From Candidatus Nanosynbacter sp. TM7-053 (GTDB taxonomy: Bacteria > Patescibacteriota > Saccharimonadia > Saccharimonadales > Saccharimonadaceae): a DNA stretch of 64,000 nucleotides. Positions 45,521 to 54,750 of this stretch are shown piece after piece. Under the pieces are notes generated by a model, which was given only the letters and a program-made list of their open reading frames with translations, did not search any database and was not told the origin of the DNA. Position 1 is the stretch's first letter, and each line of letters starts with the position of its first letter. Location of the stretch: NCBI RefSeq assembly GCF_022828375.1, contig NZ_JAJQJX010000001.1, positions 482,118 through 546,117 of the forward strand, given 5' to 3'. A program made the translations under genes and the position numbers.

Positions 45521-47065
45521 ATGGTAGAAAAAATTAAAAAAGCAAAGCAGAAGCTTCGATCACCGTCGGCGTTTACTATTTTGTTTGTCGTGATCATCGT
45601 TATGGCGGCATTGACGTGGGTTGTTCCTTCTGGACTATATAAGACAAACGAAGATGGCGATCGTATAGCTAATTCGTATCACGTAGTCGACAAAGAGCGA
45701 ACCGTTACGGAAGAAAAAGACGGTAAAAAGGAAGAGGTCAAAAAGCACGACCAGCAGGGTTTGTGGGACGTCTTCACCGCACCTATTAAAGGTATGTCAG
45801 ATAAGCTTGATGTCATCGTCTTCGTGATGGTGCTTGGTGGATTCTTAGGCGTCACCATGAAAACTGGTGCGCTTGACGCTTCTCTTGGCGCGCTACTCCG
45901 AAAGATGAAGGGCAAGGAAAAGTGGCTCATCCCGATTCTGATGATTTTATTCGCTATCGGTGGTACTACTTACGGTATGCAAGAAGAAACTGTGGCGTTT
46001 TACGCACTAGTTATACCAATGATGATTGCTGCTGGCTATAACGCCATGACTGGTGTGATGGTGATTGTGTTGGGTGCCGGTACTGGTGTGCTCGGCTCGA
46101 CAATCAACCCATTCTCTACTGGTGTTGCAGCAAAAACCGCAGACGTGAAATTGGGTAGCGTTATTCCAATAATGTCTATTATCTTAGTACTTTGTTTGAT
46201 TGCCGCGATTATCTTTACTATGCGTTACGCCGCAAAAGTTAAGGCCGGCAAATACAAAGAAGATGTTCGCTACAAGCCAGCTACGGCTGCTCTCGACATG
46301 ACAAACGTACCAAAATTCACTGGTCCACGAAAAGTTGTTATGTCTGTGTTTGCTATTACATTTGTGTTAATGATCCTTTCCTTGATTCCATGGGGAAGTT
46401 GGAATATCACATTCTTCGCTGATATGTTTGAATGGGCTGCAGGTTTGCCAGTTATTGGCGCGGTACTTGGCGTAGTCCACAGTGCAGCCTTTGGTGATTG
46501 GTATTTCAATGAAATCACCGCACTATTCCTAATTTCAACAATTGTCATAACCGCAATTTACTACAGAGAATTTAAGAAAGAGGGTGTTTTCCCAGTTGAT
46601 ACATTTATCGACGGTGTGAAAGATATCTTGCCAGTTGCTTTGATTATCGCAGTAGCAACAGGTGTTTCTGTAGTGATGACTAACGGTGAAATCCAGGACA
46701 CAATCATCAGCTGGGGTGAATCTCTCCTGAAAGATGCTGGTGGTGGTGTTGTCGGTGTGTTGGCGTATCTATTCTACTTGCCAATGTCATTTATCGTTCC
46801 GTCATCATCAGGTTTGGCGGCAGCAACTATGCCGGTTATTGCGCCAATTGCTGATTTGGTCAACTCAAGCAAAGAAGTTATGGTTGCTGCATTTGCAACA
46901 GCGTCTGGATTGATCAACATGATGGCTCCAACTATCGCGTCGTTGATGGGTGGATTGGCTTTGGCTGGTGTTTCATATCGCGACTGGCTAAAGCGCTCAG
47001 CTCCAATTATGGCGATATTTGCTATCATCAGCATCACAGTTATTGCAATTTTCGGAGCACTGTAG
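45521..47065 (+). CDS. arcD: Arginine/ornithine antiporter-like YfcC-family transporter
   Basis: 514 residues, about 12 membrane spans, YfcC/ArcD superfamily: ALTWVVPSGLY at the first span, GGTTYGMQEETVAFY and GSTINPFSTGVAA, FIVPSSSGLAAATMPV near the C-terminus. Its place between arcB and arcC argues for arginine/ornithine exchange. Two ribosome-site-like AAGGAGG copies precede it (45495-45510), which may raise its translation. Confidence 0.9.
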   Translation: MVEKIKKAKQKLRSPSAFTILFVVIIVMAALTWVVPSGLYKTNEDGDRIANSYHVVDKERTVTEEKDGKKEEVKKHDQQGLWDVFTAPIKGMSDKLDVIVFVMVLGGFLGVTMKTGALDASLGALLRKMKGKEKWLIPILMILFAIGGTTYGMQEETVAFYALVIPMMIAAGYNAMTGVMVIVLGAGTGVLGSTINPFSTGVAAKTADVKLGSVIPIMSIILVLCLIAAIIFTMRYAAKVKAGKYKEDVRYKPATAALDMTNVPKFTGPRKVVMSVFAITFVLMILSLIPWGSWNITFFADMFEWAAGLPVIGAVLGVVHSAAFGDWYFNEITALFLISTIVITAIYYREFKKEGVFPVDTFIDGVKDILPVALIIAVATGVSVVMTNGEIQDTIISWGESLLKDAGGGVVGVLAYLFYLPMSFIVPSSSGLAAATMPVIAPIADLVNSSKEVMVAAFATASGLINMMAPTIASLMGGLALAGVSYRDWLKRSAPIMAIFAIISITVIAIFGAL

Positions 47066-47068
47066 CCT

Positions 47069-48019
47069 ATGGATAAGAAGCGTACTATTGTAGTAGCGCT
47101 CGGTGGTAACGCCCTGCAACGGCAGGGCGAGGCCGCGTCTGAGCAACAGCAACGAGTAGCCGATGAAACGGTTCGACAACTTTTACCGTTAATCCAAGCC
47201 GGTCATAACGTAGCAATTGTTCATGGCAATGGTCCTCAGGTTGGCAATATCGTGTTGCACGAAGAGGCGATTAACACGCCAGATGTGCCAAGCTTGCCAC
47301 TGGAAGATTCTGGCGCTATGAGTCAGGGGTTGATTGGCTTTTGGTTGCAACAGGCTTTTCATGACGCCTTTATGGTTAATCAAATGAACAATCGCGCTGT
47401 TAGCGTTATAACTCAAACGATTGTTAGCTTAAGTGATCCAGCATTCCAAAATCCAACCAAGCCAATTGGTCCGTTTTATTCGGAAGACGAGGCGAAAACC
47501 GTCGCTAGCGAGCGCGGCTACACGGTAAAAGAAGACGCTGGCCGTGGTTGGCGTCGTGTCGTTCCTTCACCGAAACCTCAGACAATTGTCGAGGCTGATG
47601 TGATTAAGGCGTTGGTTCATGCTGGTGTGACAGTCGTTTCAACTGGCGGCGGCGGTATTCCTGTTCTGCAAGATGAAACTGGTCAATTAAAGGGCGTCGC
47701 TGCGGTTATTGATAAGGACTTCGGCGCGGCAAAATTGGCAGATCTTTTGGACGCCGATACTTTGCTGATTTTGACTTCGGTTGATGCTGCTAAAATTAAT
47801 TTTGGCAAACCAGATGAACAATCTCTTGGGGAAGTTTCAATAGAAGAGCTTCAAAAGCATATTGACGATGGGCAATTTGCGGCAGGTTCAATGTTGCCAA
47901 AAACTCAGGCTGCCTTGTCGTTCCTGGACGGAAAGTCGGGGCGTACGGCGATTATTACTTCGCTGGATAAAACCGCTGAAGCCATTAGCGGCTCGGCAGG
48001 CACGATAGTCAAATCGTAA
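47069..48019 (+). CDS. arcC: Carbamate kinase
   Basis: 316 residues. VVALGGNALQRQG, IVHGNGPQVG, STGGGGIPV and DKDFGAAKLADLL are carbamate kinase landmarks. Makes ATP from carbamoyl-phosphate and ADP, the energy-yielding last step. Three bp after arcD; an intrinsic terminator closes the operon. Confidence 0.97.
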   Translation: MDKKRTIVVALGGNALQRQGEAASEQQQRVADETVRQLLPLIQAGHNVAIVHGNGPQVGNIVLHEEAINTPDVPSLPLEDSGAMSQGLIGFWLQQAFHDAFMVNQMNNRAVSVITQTIVSLSDPAFQNPTKPIGPFYSEDEAKTVASERGYTVKEDAGRGWRRVVPSPKPQTIVEADVIKALVHAGVTVVSTGGGGIPVLQDETGQLKGVAAVIDKDFGAAKLADLLDADTLLILTSVDAAKINFGKPDEQSLGEVSIEELQKHIDDGQFAAGSMLPKTQAALSFLDGKSGRTAIITSLDKTAEAISGSAGTIVKS

Positions 48020-48026
48020 TAAAAAT

Positions 48027-48066
48027 CAAGAAGTTCCTGTGAATGGCGCAGGAGCTTCTTGTGTTT
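48027..48066 (+). terminator. Intrinsic terminator of the arc operon
   Basis: CAAGAAGTTCCTG (48027-48039) pairs with CAGGAGCTTCTTG (48049-48061), one G-U or mismatch only, followed by TGTTTATAT. Confidence 0.85.
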
Positions 48067-48095
48067 ATATATGTTTTATTTTATAATATGAAATT

Positions 48096-49010
48096 ATGTT
48101 GCAATATCTTCGTTCAACAAATAGTGATTCAGTAATTAGTCCGCAAGAAAATTTGCGGTCTGGTTCGTGGGTGCGTTGCGAAAGACCGAGCGACGAAGAG
48201 GTTTCGCAATTGTTGACGCTGGGCTTGGACGAGGATTTGATAAGTGACGCGCTTGATCCACACGAGGTGCCACGTATTGAGTTTGATGATGAGTGGACTT
48301 ATTTGATTGCGCGGCTGCCGGACACTGACGACGATTTTAACGATTTTACCACGCCGATTTTATTCTGCATTAATAAAGATCATATCGTGACGTTGTCTAG
48401 AGATAGTTTGGGGCGATTGTGGCAGCCATTTATTGATAAAGTGCGGATTAGGACGGATCGACAAGTTGAGCTTTTGGTGGCGATGGTTGAGGCAATTTCA
48501 ACGCAATATCAGCGGCGTGTGGCAACGATTAATCGCCAGATGCGAGCGGCTACAGATAGTATTCATACGCTGAGGGTTAATGATATTGCCACTCTGGCGG
48601 AGTATGAGCGTAAATTGAATGATTATCTTGACGCGTTAATTCCGATGAACTGGGCAATTGAGAGGCTTCTGGCGACTCAGAAGCTGCGACTGAAAGCTGA
48701 TGACAAGGAAGACGTTGAGGATATTTCGATTGATTTGGAACAGGTGATTGCGCGCTGTAAAAGTTTGTTGAGGACGATTACTAATGTGCGCGACAGCTAT
48801 AGGGCGGTGATGGATACGCGTCTTAATGAGACGATTCGCCTGCTAACCGTAATTACCGTAGCCTTGACTATTCCGACGATGATCGCTGGTTTGTATGGTA
48901 TGAACGTGCCGGTTCCAGGTGCTGATAATCCATTGATGTTTTGGGCGATTACCGCGATCAGTGTAGTGCTGGCGTTTGTTGTGGGCTATTATTTCCTGCG
49001 TCGCCGATAA
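48096..49010 (+). CDS. CorA-family divalent metal transporter 1
   Basis: 304 residues. Cytoplasmic N-domain with long helices, then two C-terminal spans; the first ends in the YGMN motif (LYGMNVPVPG, about 267-276), which forms the Mg2+ entrance of CorA. TATAAT at 48082-48087, 8 nt before the ATG. The next gene is a paralogue. Confidence 0.92.
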   Translation: MLQYLRSTNSDSVISPQENLRSGSWVRCERPSDEEVSQLLTLGLDEDLISDALDPHEVPRIEFDDEWTYLIARLPDTDDDFNDFTTPILFCINKDHIVTLSRDSLGRLWQPFIDKVRIRTDRQVELLVAMVEAISTQYQRRVATINRQMRAATDSIHTLRVNDIATLAEYERKLNDYLDALIPMNWAIERLLATQKLRLKADDKEDVEDISIDLEQVIARCKSLLRTITNVRDSYRAVMDTRLNETIRLLTVITVALTIPTMIAGLYGMNVPVPGADNPLMFWAITAISVVLAFVVGYYFLRRR

Positions 49011-49067
49011 AGTTTAATTGCAATTCGACAGATTGCTAATATCGCTTGTGTATATTATAATTTTCTT

Positions 49068-49988
49068 ATGATGGTGGGCTACTTTGAGCGTAGATCGTTG
49101 ACTGAAAAGTTGACGCAAGCTCAACGAATGCATAAAAACGGTTGGATCAATTTGACCGGGAGTCTTGATGCTACTCGAGTTTCAAAGGCTTTGTCGCTGT
49201 CTGCTAATATTGTCCGTGACGTACTAGACATCCACGAATTACCTCGAGCGGAGTTTTCTGATGGTGTTGAATATATTTTTACACGCATACCATTTGGTCA
49301 AACTGATTCTGGTAAAACGGCACCGTTTTTGATTGCAATTAGCGGCGGTCATTATATTACAATATCGCCTCATGTTAAATTTTCACCCCTGGAGGTTAGC
49401 GATTATTTATTTAGCACAACCGAGCGTCCAGCGGGAGTTTTTGCTGCGAATTTGGCGTATATTATTTCTCAATATGAACAACGCGTGCATTTGTTAACGG
49501 AGCAAATTAGCGATGCTCGTCGGCGACTAAGTCGTCATGAAGTTGAGAATTCGGATTTTATTAAATTTGTCGCAATTGAAGACACGCTCAATGAATATCG
49601 AAGCAGTTTGGAAGGTATATCTCGTGTTATAACACAACTGATGGAAAATCGTCGCCACTTATTTAAGACTAGGGACCTGGAGGCTTTGGAGGATGTTGAT
49701 CTACACATTAGACAAGTTCTAGTGGCAATCAGTTCCAGTACGCACACAATTTCCAGTATTCAAAATGCTTATTCGACGGTTGCTAATAATACGCTGAACC
49801 AACGTATGAAGGCATTGACCGCCATAACAATTCTTCTGGCTATTCCAAACGTTTTTTACGGAATGTATGGAATGAATATCGCGTTGCCATTCCAGGGAGA
49901 GCCTTGGGCATACCCTGTTATCACCAGTTTTACGGTGTTGTTGATTTTACTTGTTATGTTTGTTGCTAAGCGACTCCGCTTATTCTAA
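49068..49988 (+). CDS. CorA-family divalent metal transporter 2
   Basis: 306 residues, the same layout as its neighbour (DIHELPRAEFSDG against DPHEVPRIEFDDE in the first), YGMN motif in MYGMNIALPF near 270. Separate leaderless promoter: TATAAT at 49056-49061, 6 nt before the ATG. Two diverged copies may form a hetero-oligomer or handle different metals. Confidence 0.9.
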   Translation: MMVGYFERRSLTEKLTQAQRMHKNGWINLTGSLDATRVSKALSLSANIVRDVLDIHELPRAEFSDGVEYIFTRIPFGQTDSGKTAPFLIAISGGHYITISPHVKFSPLEVSDYLFSTTERPAGVFAANLAYIISQYEQRVHLLTEQISDARRRLSRHEVENSDFIKFVAIEDTLNEYRSSLEGISRVITQLMENRRHLFKTRDLEALEDVDLHIRQVLVAISSSTHTISSIQNAYSTVANNTLNQRMKALTAITILLAIPNVFYGMYGMNIALPFQGEPWAYPVITSFTVLLILLVMFVAKRLRLF

Positions 49989-50023
49989 TATAGATATAAT
50001 AAGCATTTTCAAAATGTTTTTGC

Positions 50024-50052
50024 TTGACGTGCCAATAAACGTTTGGTAACAT
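50024..50052 (+). promoter_or_regulatory. Promoter of small transcript
   Basis: TTGACG (50024-50029), exactly 17 bp, TAACAT (50047-50052). The predicted start site is about 50059-50060. Confidence 0.55.
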
Positions 50053-50153
50053 TGTTAGCATGTCTCGCGCCGAAGCATTAAATTGCTGATATTAAGTAAT
50101 AAAGGTCGAAGCGCGTGGGGCTGCACATAAATAAGGAGTGCAAAAAACACATC

Positions 50154-50246
50154 ATGCCAATCCTAATCAAATTTGTGCCATCAAGGCGCAAAAAGATCGC
50201 GGTGGATGTGGTGCCTGCCGAATGGCAAACATACATAGCACAATAA
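50154..50246 (+). CDS. Possible 30-residue basic small protein
   Basis: Begins MPILIKFVPSRRKK and ends AEWQTYIAQ; mixed composition, normal codons. AAGGAG lies 15-20 nt upstream inside a possible hairpin. No homologue recognised; could be chance within an RNA gene. Confidence 0.3.
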   Translation: MPILIKFVPSRRKKIAVDVVPAEWQTYIAQ

Positions 50247-50290
50247 AAAGTGCAGTCGCTCCAACTATAGAATAGGGACGACTATAAACA

Positions 50291-50328
50291 AATCCCGCTC
50301 CAAGGCACCGGAGCGGGATTTTGGTTTG
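50291..50328 (+). terminator. Strong intrinsic terminator
   Basis: AATCCCGCTCC (50291-50301) with GGAGCGGGATT (50310-50320): an 11-bp perfect stem, then TTGGTTTGT. Confidence 0.9.
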
Positions 50329-50340
50329 TGTGAAAATGTG

Positions 50341-51033
50341 TTAATCTTTTACTTCAACGCCAGCTTTTTTCAAGGCTTCCTTGACTGATGATTCAATTGA
50401 GCCAGAACTGTCCATCTCGGTATTTTTTCCATTTATGTAGAAAGTTGGTGTTGCGGCAACGCCGTGTTTGCGACCGAGAGCCATATCGAAGTCAATTTTA
50501 TTTTTAACCTTGTTGCTGGCAATATCGGTTTTATATTGATCGATATTAAGCTTCAATTGTTCAGCATAAGATTTGAAGATGTTGTCGCGTTCTGTAGTGT
50601 TGGCACTTTTCCAAGCGTCCTGATTTGCATATAGAAGCTCATTCATTTCCCAGAATTTACCCTGCAGGCCAGCAGCTTCAGCTACGGCAGCGGCGGCTCG
50701 TGCGTTAGGGTGTGAGCTGGCAATTGGGAAATTACGGAAAATTAATCGAACGTGATCTTTGTATTTTTTAGCTAGCGCTTCAGCTTTTGGTGCAGCGGTG
50801 CCACAGCCAGGACATTGATAGTCGGCGTATTCGATAATTGTTACTTTGGCGTCTTTACTGCCAATTTCGTGATCTGTAATATTGCCATTTCTTGATTCTG
50901 CGCTGATAGTTGTGTTCAGTTGATCGTTATTGATATCGCTAATGTTTAGTCGATTTTGTGTCGAAATATAAACCATTCCACCAACAATCGCCACTACAAT
51001 AATTGCGAAAATTATCCAGCTTTTCTTATTCAT
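50341..51033 (-). CDS. DsbA-like thiol-disulfide oxidoreductase (CPGC)
   Basis: 230 residues. Signal anchor about 5-24, DsbA/Thioredoxin_4 domain with active site YADYQCPGCGTAA (about 69-81) and cis-Pro VAATPTFYING. GGAGG ribosome site before the ATG. Third extracytoplasmic thioredoxin-fold protein of this window, with a different CxxC dipeptide, suggesting division of labour in oxidation or isomerisation of exported proteins. Confidence 0.92.
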   Translation of the reverse strand: MNKKSWIIFAIIVVAIVGGMVYISTQNRLNISDINNDQLNTTISAESRNGNITDHEIGSKDAKVTIIEYADYQCPGCGTAAPKAEALAKKYKDHVRLIFRNFPIASSHPNARAAAAVAEAAGLQGKFWEMNELLYANQDAWKSANTTERDNIFKSYAEQLKLNIDQYKTDIASNKVKNKIDFDMALGRKHGVAATPTFYINGKNTEMDSSGSIESSVKEALKKAGVEVKD

Positions 51034-51086
51034 TTTACCTCCATTTACTCTAGTAAGTATAGCACGGAATGCGGTACAATAAAACT

Positions 51087-52109
51087 ATGACGATTGTGCT
51101 AATTTTTGGATATTTGGTTACTTTGGCGGTTTTGTTGATAGTGCTGGGAGTTCAGCCGAAAACGTCTTCGCATAGTCAATTTGAGCTGCGGCGGAGAAGT
51201 GGACTAGGCGATGAAAAGGCTAAAATTCTTTTGCGGCAAAGAGAATTTTTACGAGATATTATTTCACTGCAGCGCGCCGTGGCTTCTTTATGCTTGGTAA
51301 TTTTAAGCGCTATTAGCGTTTATTTGTTCAATTGGGCGGCTGGGCTCATTTTGTCAATTATAATAGCCCTGGAAATCGGAGCCGTTGCGCGAATTGGCTT
51401 GTGGCAGAAATACTCACAGCAACTTTATGAAAAATACGAACCGCTAATTTTAACGACAATTGAGCGACATCAAGTAATTTTGTCGCTAATCCGTTCGGTG
51501 TCGCCAGTGGTTGGTGATAGTCGGGTGATTGAATCGAAAGAAGAATTGCTGGAAATGGTGGCTCAATCCAGCGGAGCGATTTCATCTTCTGAGAAAAAGC
51601 TTATCATTAACGGACTGAAGTTCAACGATACGAAGGTCGAGGAAATTATGACGCCGCGAAGTATGATTGAATCGGTGTCTATGAATGAACTTCTCGGGCC
51701 GCTAGTACTTGATGATCTTCATAAAAAGGGGTATAGCAGATTTCCTGTCATTGACGGCGACATTGACCATGTTGTTGGAATGTTGAGGATTCAAGATTTG
51801 TTAACGATTGATCGCAAAGCAAAATCTCATCGTGCGGAAACGGTCATGAGCAAAGACGTCTATTATATTCGCGAAAATCAAACTCTGCAGCACGCCTTGG
51901 CTGCATTTTTGAAAACGCAGCATCACTTGTTTATTGTTGTAAATGAGTTTCGAGAAACAGTTGGTTTACTGAGTTTAGAAGACGTAATTGAAGCGCTATT
52001 GGGTCAGAAAATCATTGACGAATATGATGTTTATGGAGATCTCCGCAAAGCCGCTACGGCTAATCCGCAGAAAAATAATTTGCCCACAAAAACTCGTCGA
52101 GATGTTTAA
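51087..52109 (+). CDS. CBS-domain membrane protein, CNNM/CorC-like
   Basis: 340 residues. Two or three N-terminal spans (about 1-105), a connecting helix, then a CBS pair (about 190-315): EEIMTPRSMIESV, YSRFPVIDGD and HLFIVVNEFRETVGLLSLEDVIEALLG (in part: VNEFRETVGLLSLEDV). It resembles Mg2+/Co2+ efflux-associated CNNM/CorC proteins, though the N-terminal half is divergent and the C-terminal CorC_HlyC domain is absent. TACAAT at 51075-51080 is 6 nt before this ATG. Confidence 0.82.
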   Translation: MTIVLIFGYLVTLAVLLIVLGVQPKTSSHSQFELRRRSGLGDEKAKILLRQREFLRDIISLQRAVASLCLVILSAISVYLFNWAAGLILSIIIALEIGAVARIGLWQKYSQQLYEKYEPLILTTIERHQVILSLIRSVSPVVGDSRVIESKEELLEMVAQSSGAISSSEKKLIINGLKFNDTKVEEIMTPRSMIESVSMNELLGPLVLDDLHKKGYSRFPVIDGDIDHVVGMLRIQDLLTIDRKAKSHRAETVMSKDVYYIRENQTLQHALAAFLKTQHHLFIVVNEFRETVGLLSLEDVIEALLGQKIIDEYDVYGDLRKAATANPQKNNLPTKTRRDV

Positions 52110-52147
52110 TTCTGGGAATTTGCCTAGATTATGCTATAATAACAGAT

Positions 52148-53926
52148 ATGAAAAATAGAATTTTGGCGGCAGAAACTTCTAAAAAAGTTGGTGAGAATAT
52201 TACAGTTGCGGGCTGGGTTCATTCCAGGCGTGATCATGGCGGGTTGATTTTTATTGATTTGCGCGACCACACGGGTTTGGTTCAATTGGTTATTAACCCT
52301 GATAAAAAAGATGCTTTTTCTTTGGCGGAAAGCTTACGAGATGAGTTTGTGGTTCGTGCTAATGGCGTGGTTGCGGAGCGTGGCGAAGGTCTGAAAAATC
52401 CGAATATTGCCAGTGGTGATGTGGAAATTGTTGTGGACAATTTGGAGATTTTGAACCGAGCCGAAACTTTGCCAATTCAGCCATTTGCTGAAGATAATCA
52501 AGCTGGCGAAGAACTAAGATTCAAATATCGTTATCTTGATTTGCGTCGTCCAAAAATGCAAAATATGCTTAAAAAACGCGCCGAAATGTATCGTCGAATC
52601 CATGAATATATGGACAATCGAGATTTTATTGAAATTCAAACGCCAATTTTGGCTAATTCAAGCCCTGAGGGTGCACGTGATTTTCTGATTCCGAGTCGTT
52701 TGCAGGAAGGGAAGTTTTACGCCTTGCCACAAGCTCCACAGCAGTTTAAGCAGCTGCTGGTGGTTGGTGGCGTGCCGCGTTATTATCAGTTGGCGGCTTG
52801 TTTCCGTGATGAAGACCCGCGAGCAGATCGCTTGTACGGCGAGTTTTATCAGCTTGATTTGGAGATGAGTTTTGCTGAAAATGGCGAAGAGGTTCGTACT
52901 GAAGTTGAGCCTTTGATGAAGCAACTGGCAACTGATTTTGCTGGTAAAAAATTGTTGGATTTGAGCGATTTGGCGGTTGGTGATGGCAATTCAATTCCGC
53001 GAATTTCGTATCGCGACGCCATGGAAACTTACGGTTCTGACAAGCCAGATTTGCGATTTGGTATGGAATTGATAGAACTGACAGATGTGTTCTCTGGGAC
53101 TGAGTTTGGCGTATTTAAAAATGCTGAATGCGTTAAGGCTATTTGCGTAAAAAATGGCGCAAGTTTGAGTCGCAAGCAAATTGACAATTTTACCAACATC
53201 GCTAAAAGCGAAGGTGCTGGCGGTTTGGCGTACATTACATATCAGGACGGCGAAGCAAAATCTCCAATTGCGAAATTCTTGAGTGAGAAGGAATTAGCTG
53301 ACATCCAGCAGAAAACTGGTGCGGTTGATGGCGATGCAGTGTTCTTTGGCGCTGATTCTCGCTCGGTTGTTAACGCGGTATTGGGGCGCTTGCGTAATGA
53401 ATTTGCCTCGCACTTTAATCTTAAGGATCCATCGGTCGTGGCGTTTGCTTGGATTATTGATTTTCCGTTTTACGAATGGGATGAGCGAAGTAAAAAACTT
53501 GACTTTGGGCATAATCCGTTCAGTATGCCAAAGGGTGGTTTGCAAGCTCTGGAGTCTGCTGAAACTGACGCTGAGAAATTATCCATTGTCGCCGATCAAT
53601 TTGACATGGTGATGAATGGCTATGAGATTTGCTCTGGCGGTGTTCGTAATCATAATCCAGCAGTGCTATATAAAGTGTTCGGTTTGCTAGGCTTCAGCGA
53701 ATCTTATGTTGAAGAAAAGTTTGGTGCTATGTTGGGTGCTTTCAAATATGGCGCTCCGCCTCACGCAGGATGTGCTTTTGGTGTTGATCGTATTTTGATG
53801 GAATTGACCGATGAGCAAAACGTTCGTGAGACTCTGGCGTTTCCAAAGAATGGCTCTGGTGTGGATGTGATGATGAATTCACCTTCAATTGTCGATCCCG
53901 CTCAGCTACGCGAATTGGGTTTGTGA
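52148..53926 (+). CDS. aspS: Aspartyl-tRNA synthetase
   Basis: 592 residues, bacterial length with GAD insertion. OB-fold GWVHSRRDHGGLIFIDLRD (about 21-39), class II motif 2 FRDEDPRADRLYGEFYQLD and motif 3 GCAFGVDRILMEL. Charges tRNA-Asp; whether it also charges tRNA-Asn cannot be read here. TATAAT at 52135-52140, 7 nt before the ATG. Confidence 0.97.
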   Translation: MKNRILAAETSKKVGENITVAGWVHSRRDHGGLIFIDLRDHTGLVQLVINPDKKDAFSLAESLRDEFVVRANGVVAERGEGLKNPNIASGDVEIVVDNLEILNRAETLPIQPFAEDNQAGEELRFKYRYLDLRRPKMQNMLKKRAEMYRRIHEYMDNRDFIEIQTPILANSSPEGARDFLIPSRLQEGKFYALPQAPQQFKQLLVVGGVPRYYQLAACFRDEDPRADRLYGEFYQLDLEMSFAENGEEVRTEVEPLMKQLATDFAGKKLLDLSDLAVGDGNSIPRISYRDAMETYGSDKPDLRFGMELIELTDVFSGTEFGVFKNAECVKAICVKNGASLSRKQIDNFTNIAKSEGAGGLAYITYQDGEAKSPIAKFLSEKELADIQQKTGAVDGDAVFFGADSRSVVNAVLGRLRNEFASHFNLKDPSVVAFAWIIDFPFYEWDERSKKLDFGHNPFSMPKGGLQALESAETDAEKLSIVADQFDMVMNGYEICSGGVRNHNPAVLYKVFGLLGFSESYVEEKFGAMLGAFKYGAPPHAGCAFGVDRILMELTDEQNVRETLAFPKNGSGVDVMMNSPSIVDPAQLRELGL

Positions 53927-53961
53927 GATTTAGCATTGAGTTCACGGGAGATGCTCGTAGG

Positions 53962-54750
53962 ATGATGGACAATATTATTCTTCACATTCCTCACGCCTCG
54001 CTGTATCTACCGACCGATTTTTGGCGTGATATTACGGTAGGTAAAGAGATTGTCGAGAGAGAATTATGTTTCATCGCTGATTATAAAGTTGATGAGCTTG
54101 TTAAAAATATAGATAGTCATAAAATTATAGCTAAATATTCGCGACTATATTGTGATGTTGAGAGATTCCGCAGTGATGAGGATGAGCCGATGGCTAAGCT
54201 GGGTATGGGGGCAACTTATACGCATTTATCTGACGGTACGCAATATCGCAAGATAGGATCATCTCGACGCGAAGAAATTTTGAGCAAATCATACGACTTA
54301 CATCACAAACAACTAAACACGTTGAGTAGGGAAATTGTTGATCAATATGGCTCGTGTGTGATTATTGATATTCATAGTTATAGCGACGAATTGGTGCGAA
54401 GATTGTTTGGCTGGACGGAGAATTTACCAGATATTTGCCTTGGCTATGATGAAAAATGGTTCAGTAAAGACAATGCATCAAAATTAAAAACATACATTGA
54501 AAGAATGGGATATAGTTGTGAATTAAATTATCCGTATTCTGGGGCGCTGGTTCCGATGGAATTTTATCACGATGAAAATCCAAAGATACAGTCGGTGATG
54601 TTGGAAATGAATAGGCGTGTCTATTTGAATGGTGGTGTGGTAAGCGAAAATGCTGCGTGTAATATAGATAAAATAATAAATTTTATCGCAGAAAATCTAA
54701 ATCCTAATACCAAGCCACGCCGACAAAATGTCGCCCGCAAAGTAGGCTAG
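53962..54750 (+). CDS. N-formylglutamate amidohydrolase-family protein
   Basis: About 262 residues. ILHIPHASLYLP at the start, YCDVERFRSD, and VIIDIHSYS give the metal-binding His/Asp/Glu set of the FGase family (also related to zinc carboxypeptidases). Actual substrate in an organism with no His degradation visible here is uncertain. Start: family homology begins at the MM at 53962/53965; a GTG at 53923 overlapping the aspS stop (GTGA) is an alternative. Its 3' end overlaps the convergent VIT gene by 54 bp. Confidence 0.82.
   Translation: MMDNIILHIPHASLYLPTDFWRDITVGKEIVERELCFIADYKVDELVKNIDSHKIIAKYSRLYCDVERFRSDEDEPMAKLGMGATYTHLSDGTQYRKIGSSRREEILSKSYDLHHKQLNTLSREIVDQYGSCVIIDIHSYSDELVRRLFGWTENLPDICLGYDEKWFSKDNASKLKTYIERMGYSCELNYPYSGALVPMEFYHDENPKIQSVMLEMNRRVYLNGGVVSENAACNIDKIINFIAENLNPNTKPRRQNVARKVG

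Larger units (their letters stand above)
50060..50328 (+). ncRNA. Short transcript with two mini-ORFs and a strong terminator
   Basis: Bounded by the promoter at 50024-50052 and the terminator at 50291-50322. The first nucleotides encode MSRAEALNC-stop (50060-50089). CGCGC near 50065 can pair with GCGCG near 50111. A second ORF of 30 codons (50154-50246) is preceded by TGCAC-ATAAATAAGGA-GTGCA, a hairpin holding a ribosome-site sequence. It does not match tmRNA, SRP or RNase P. May be a regulatory RNA or an mRNA for a very small protein. Confidence 0.4.
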
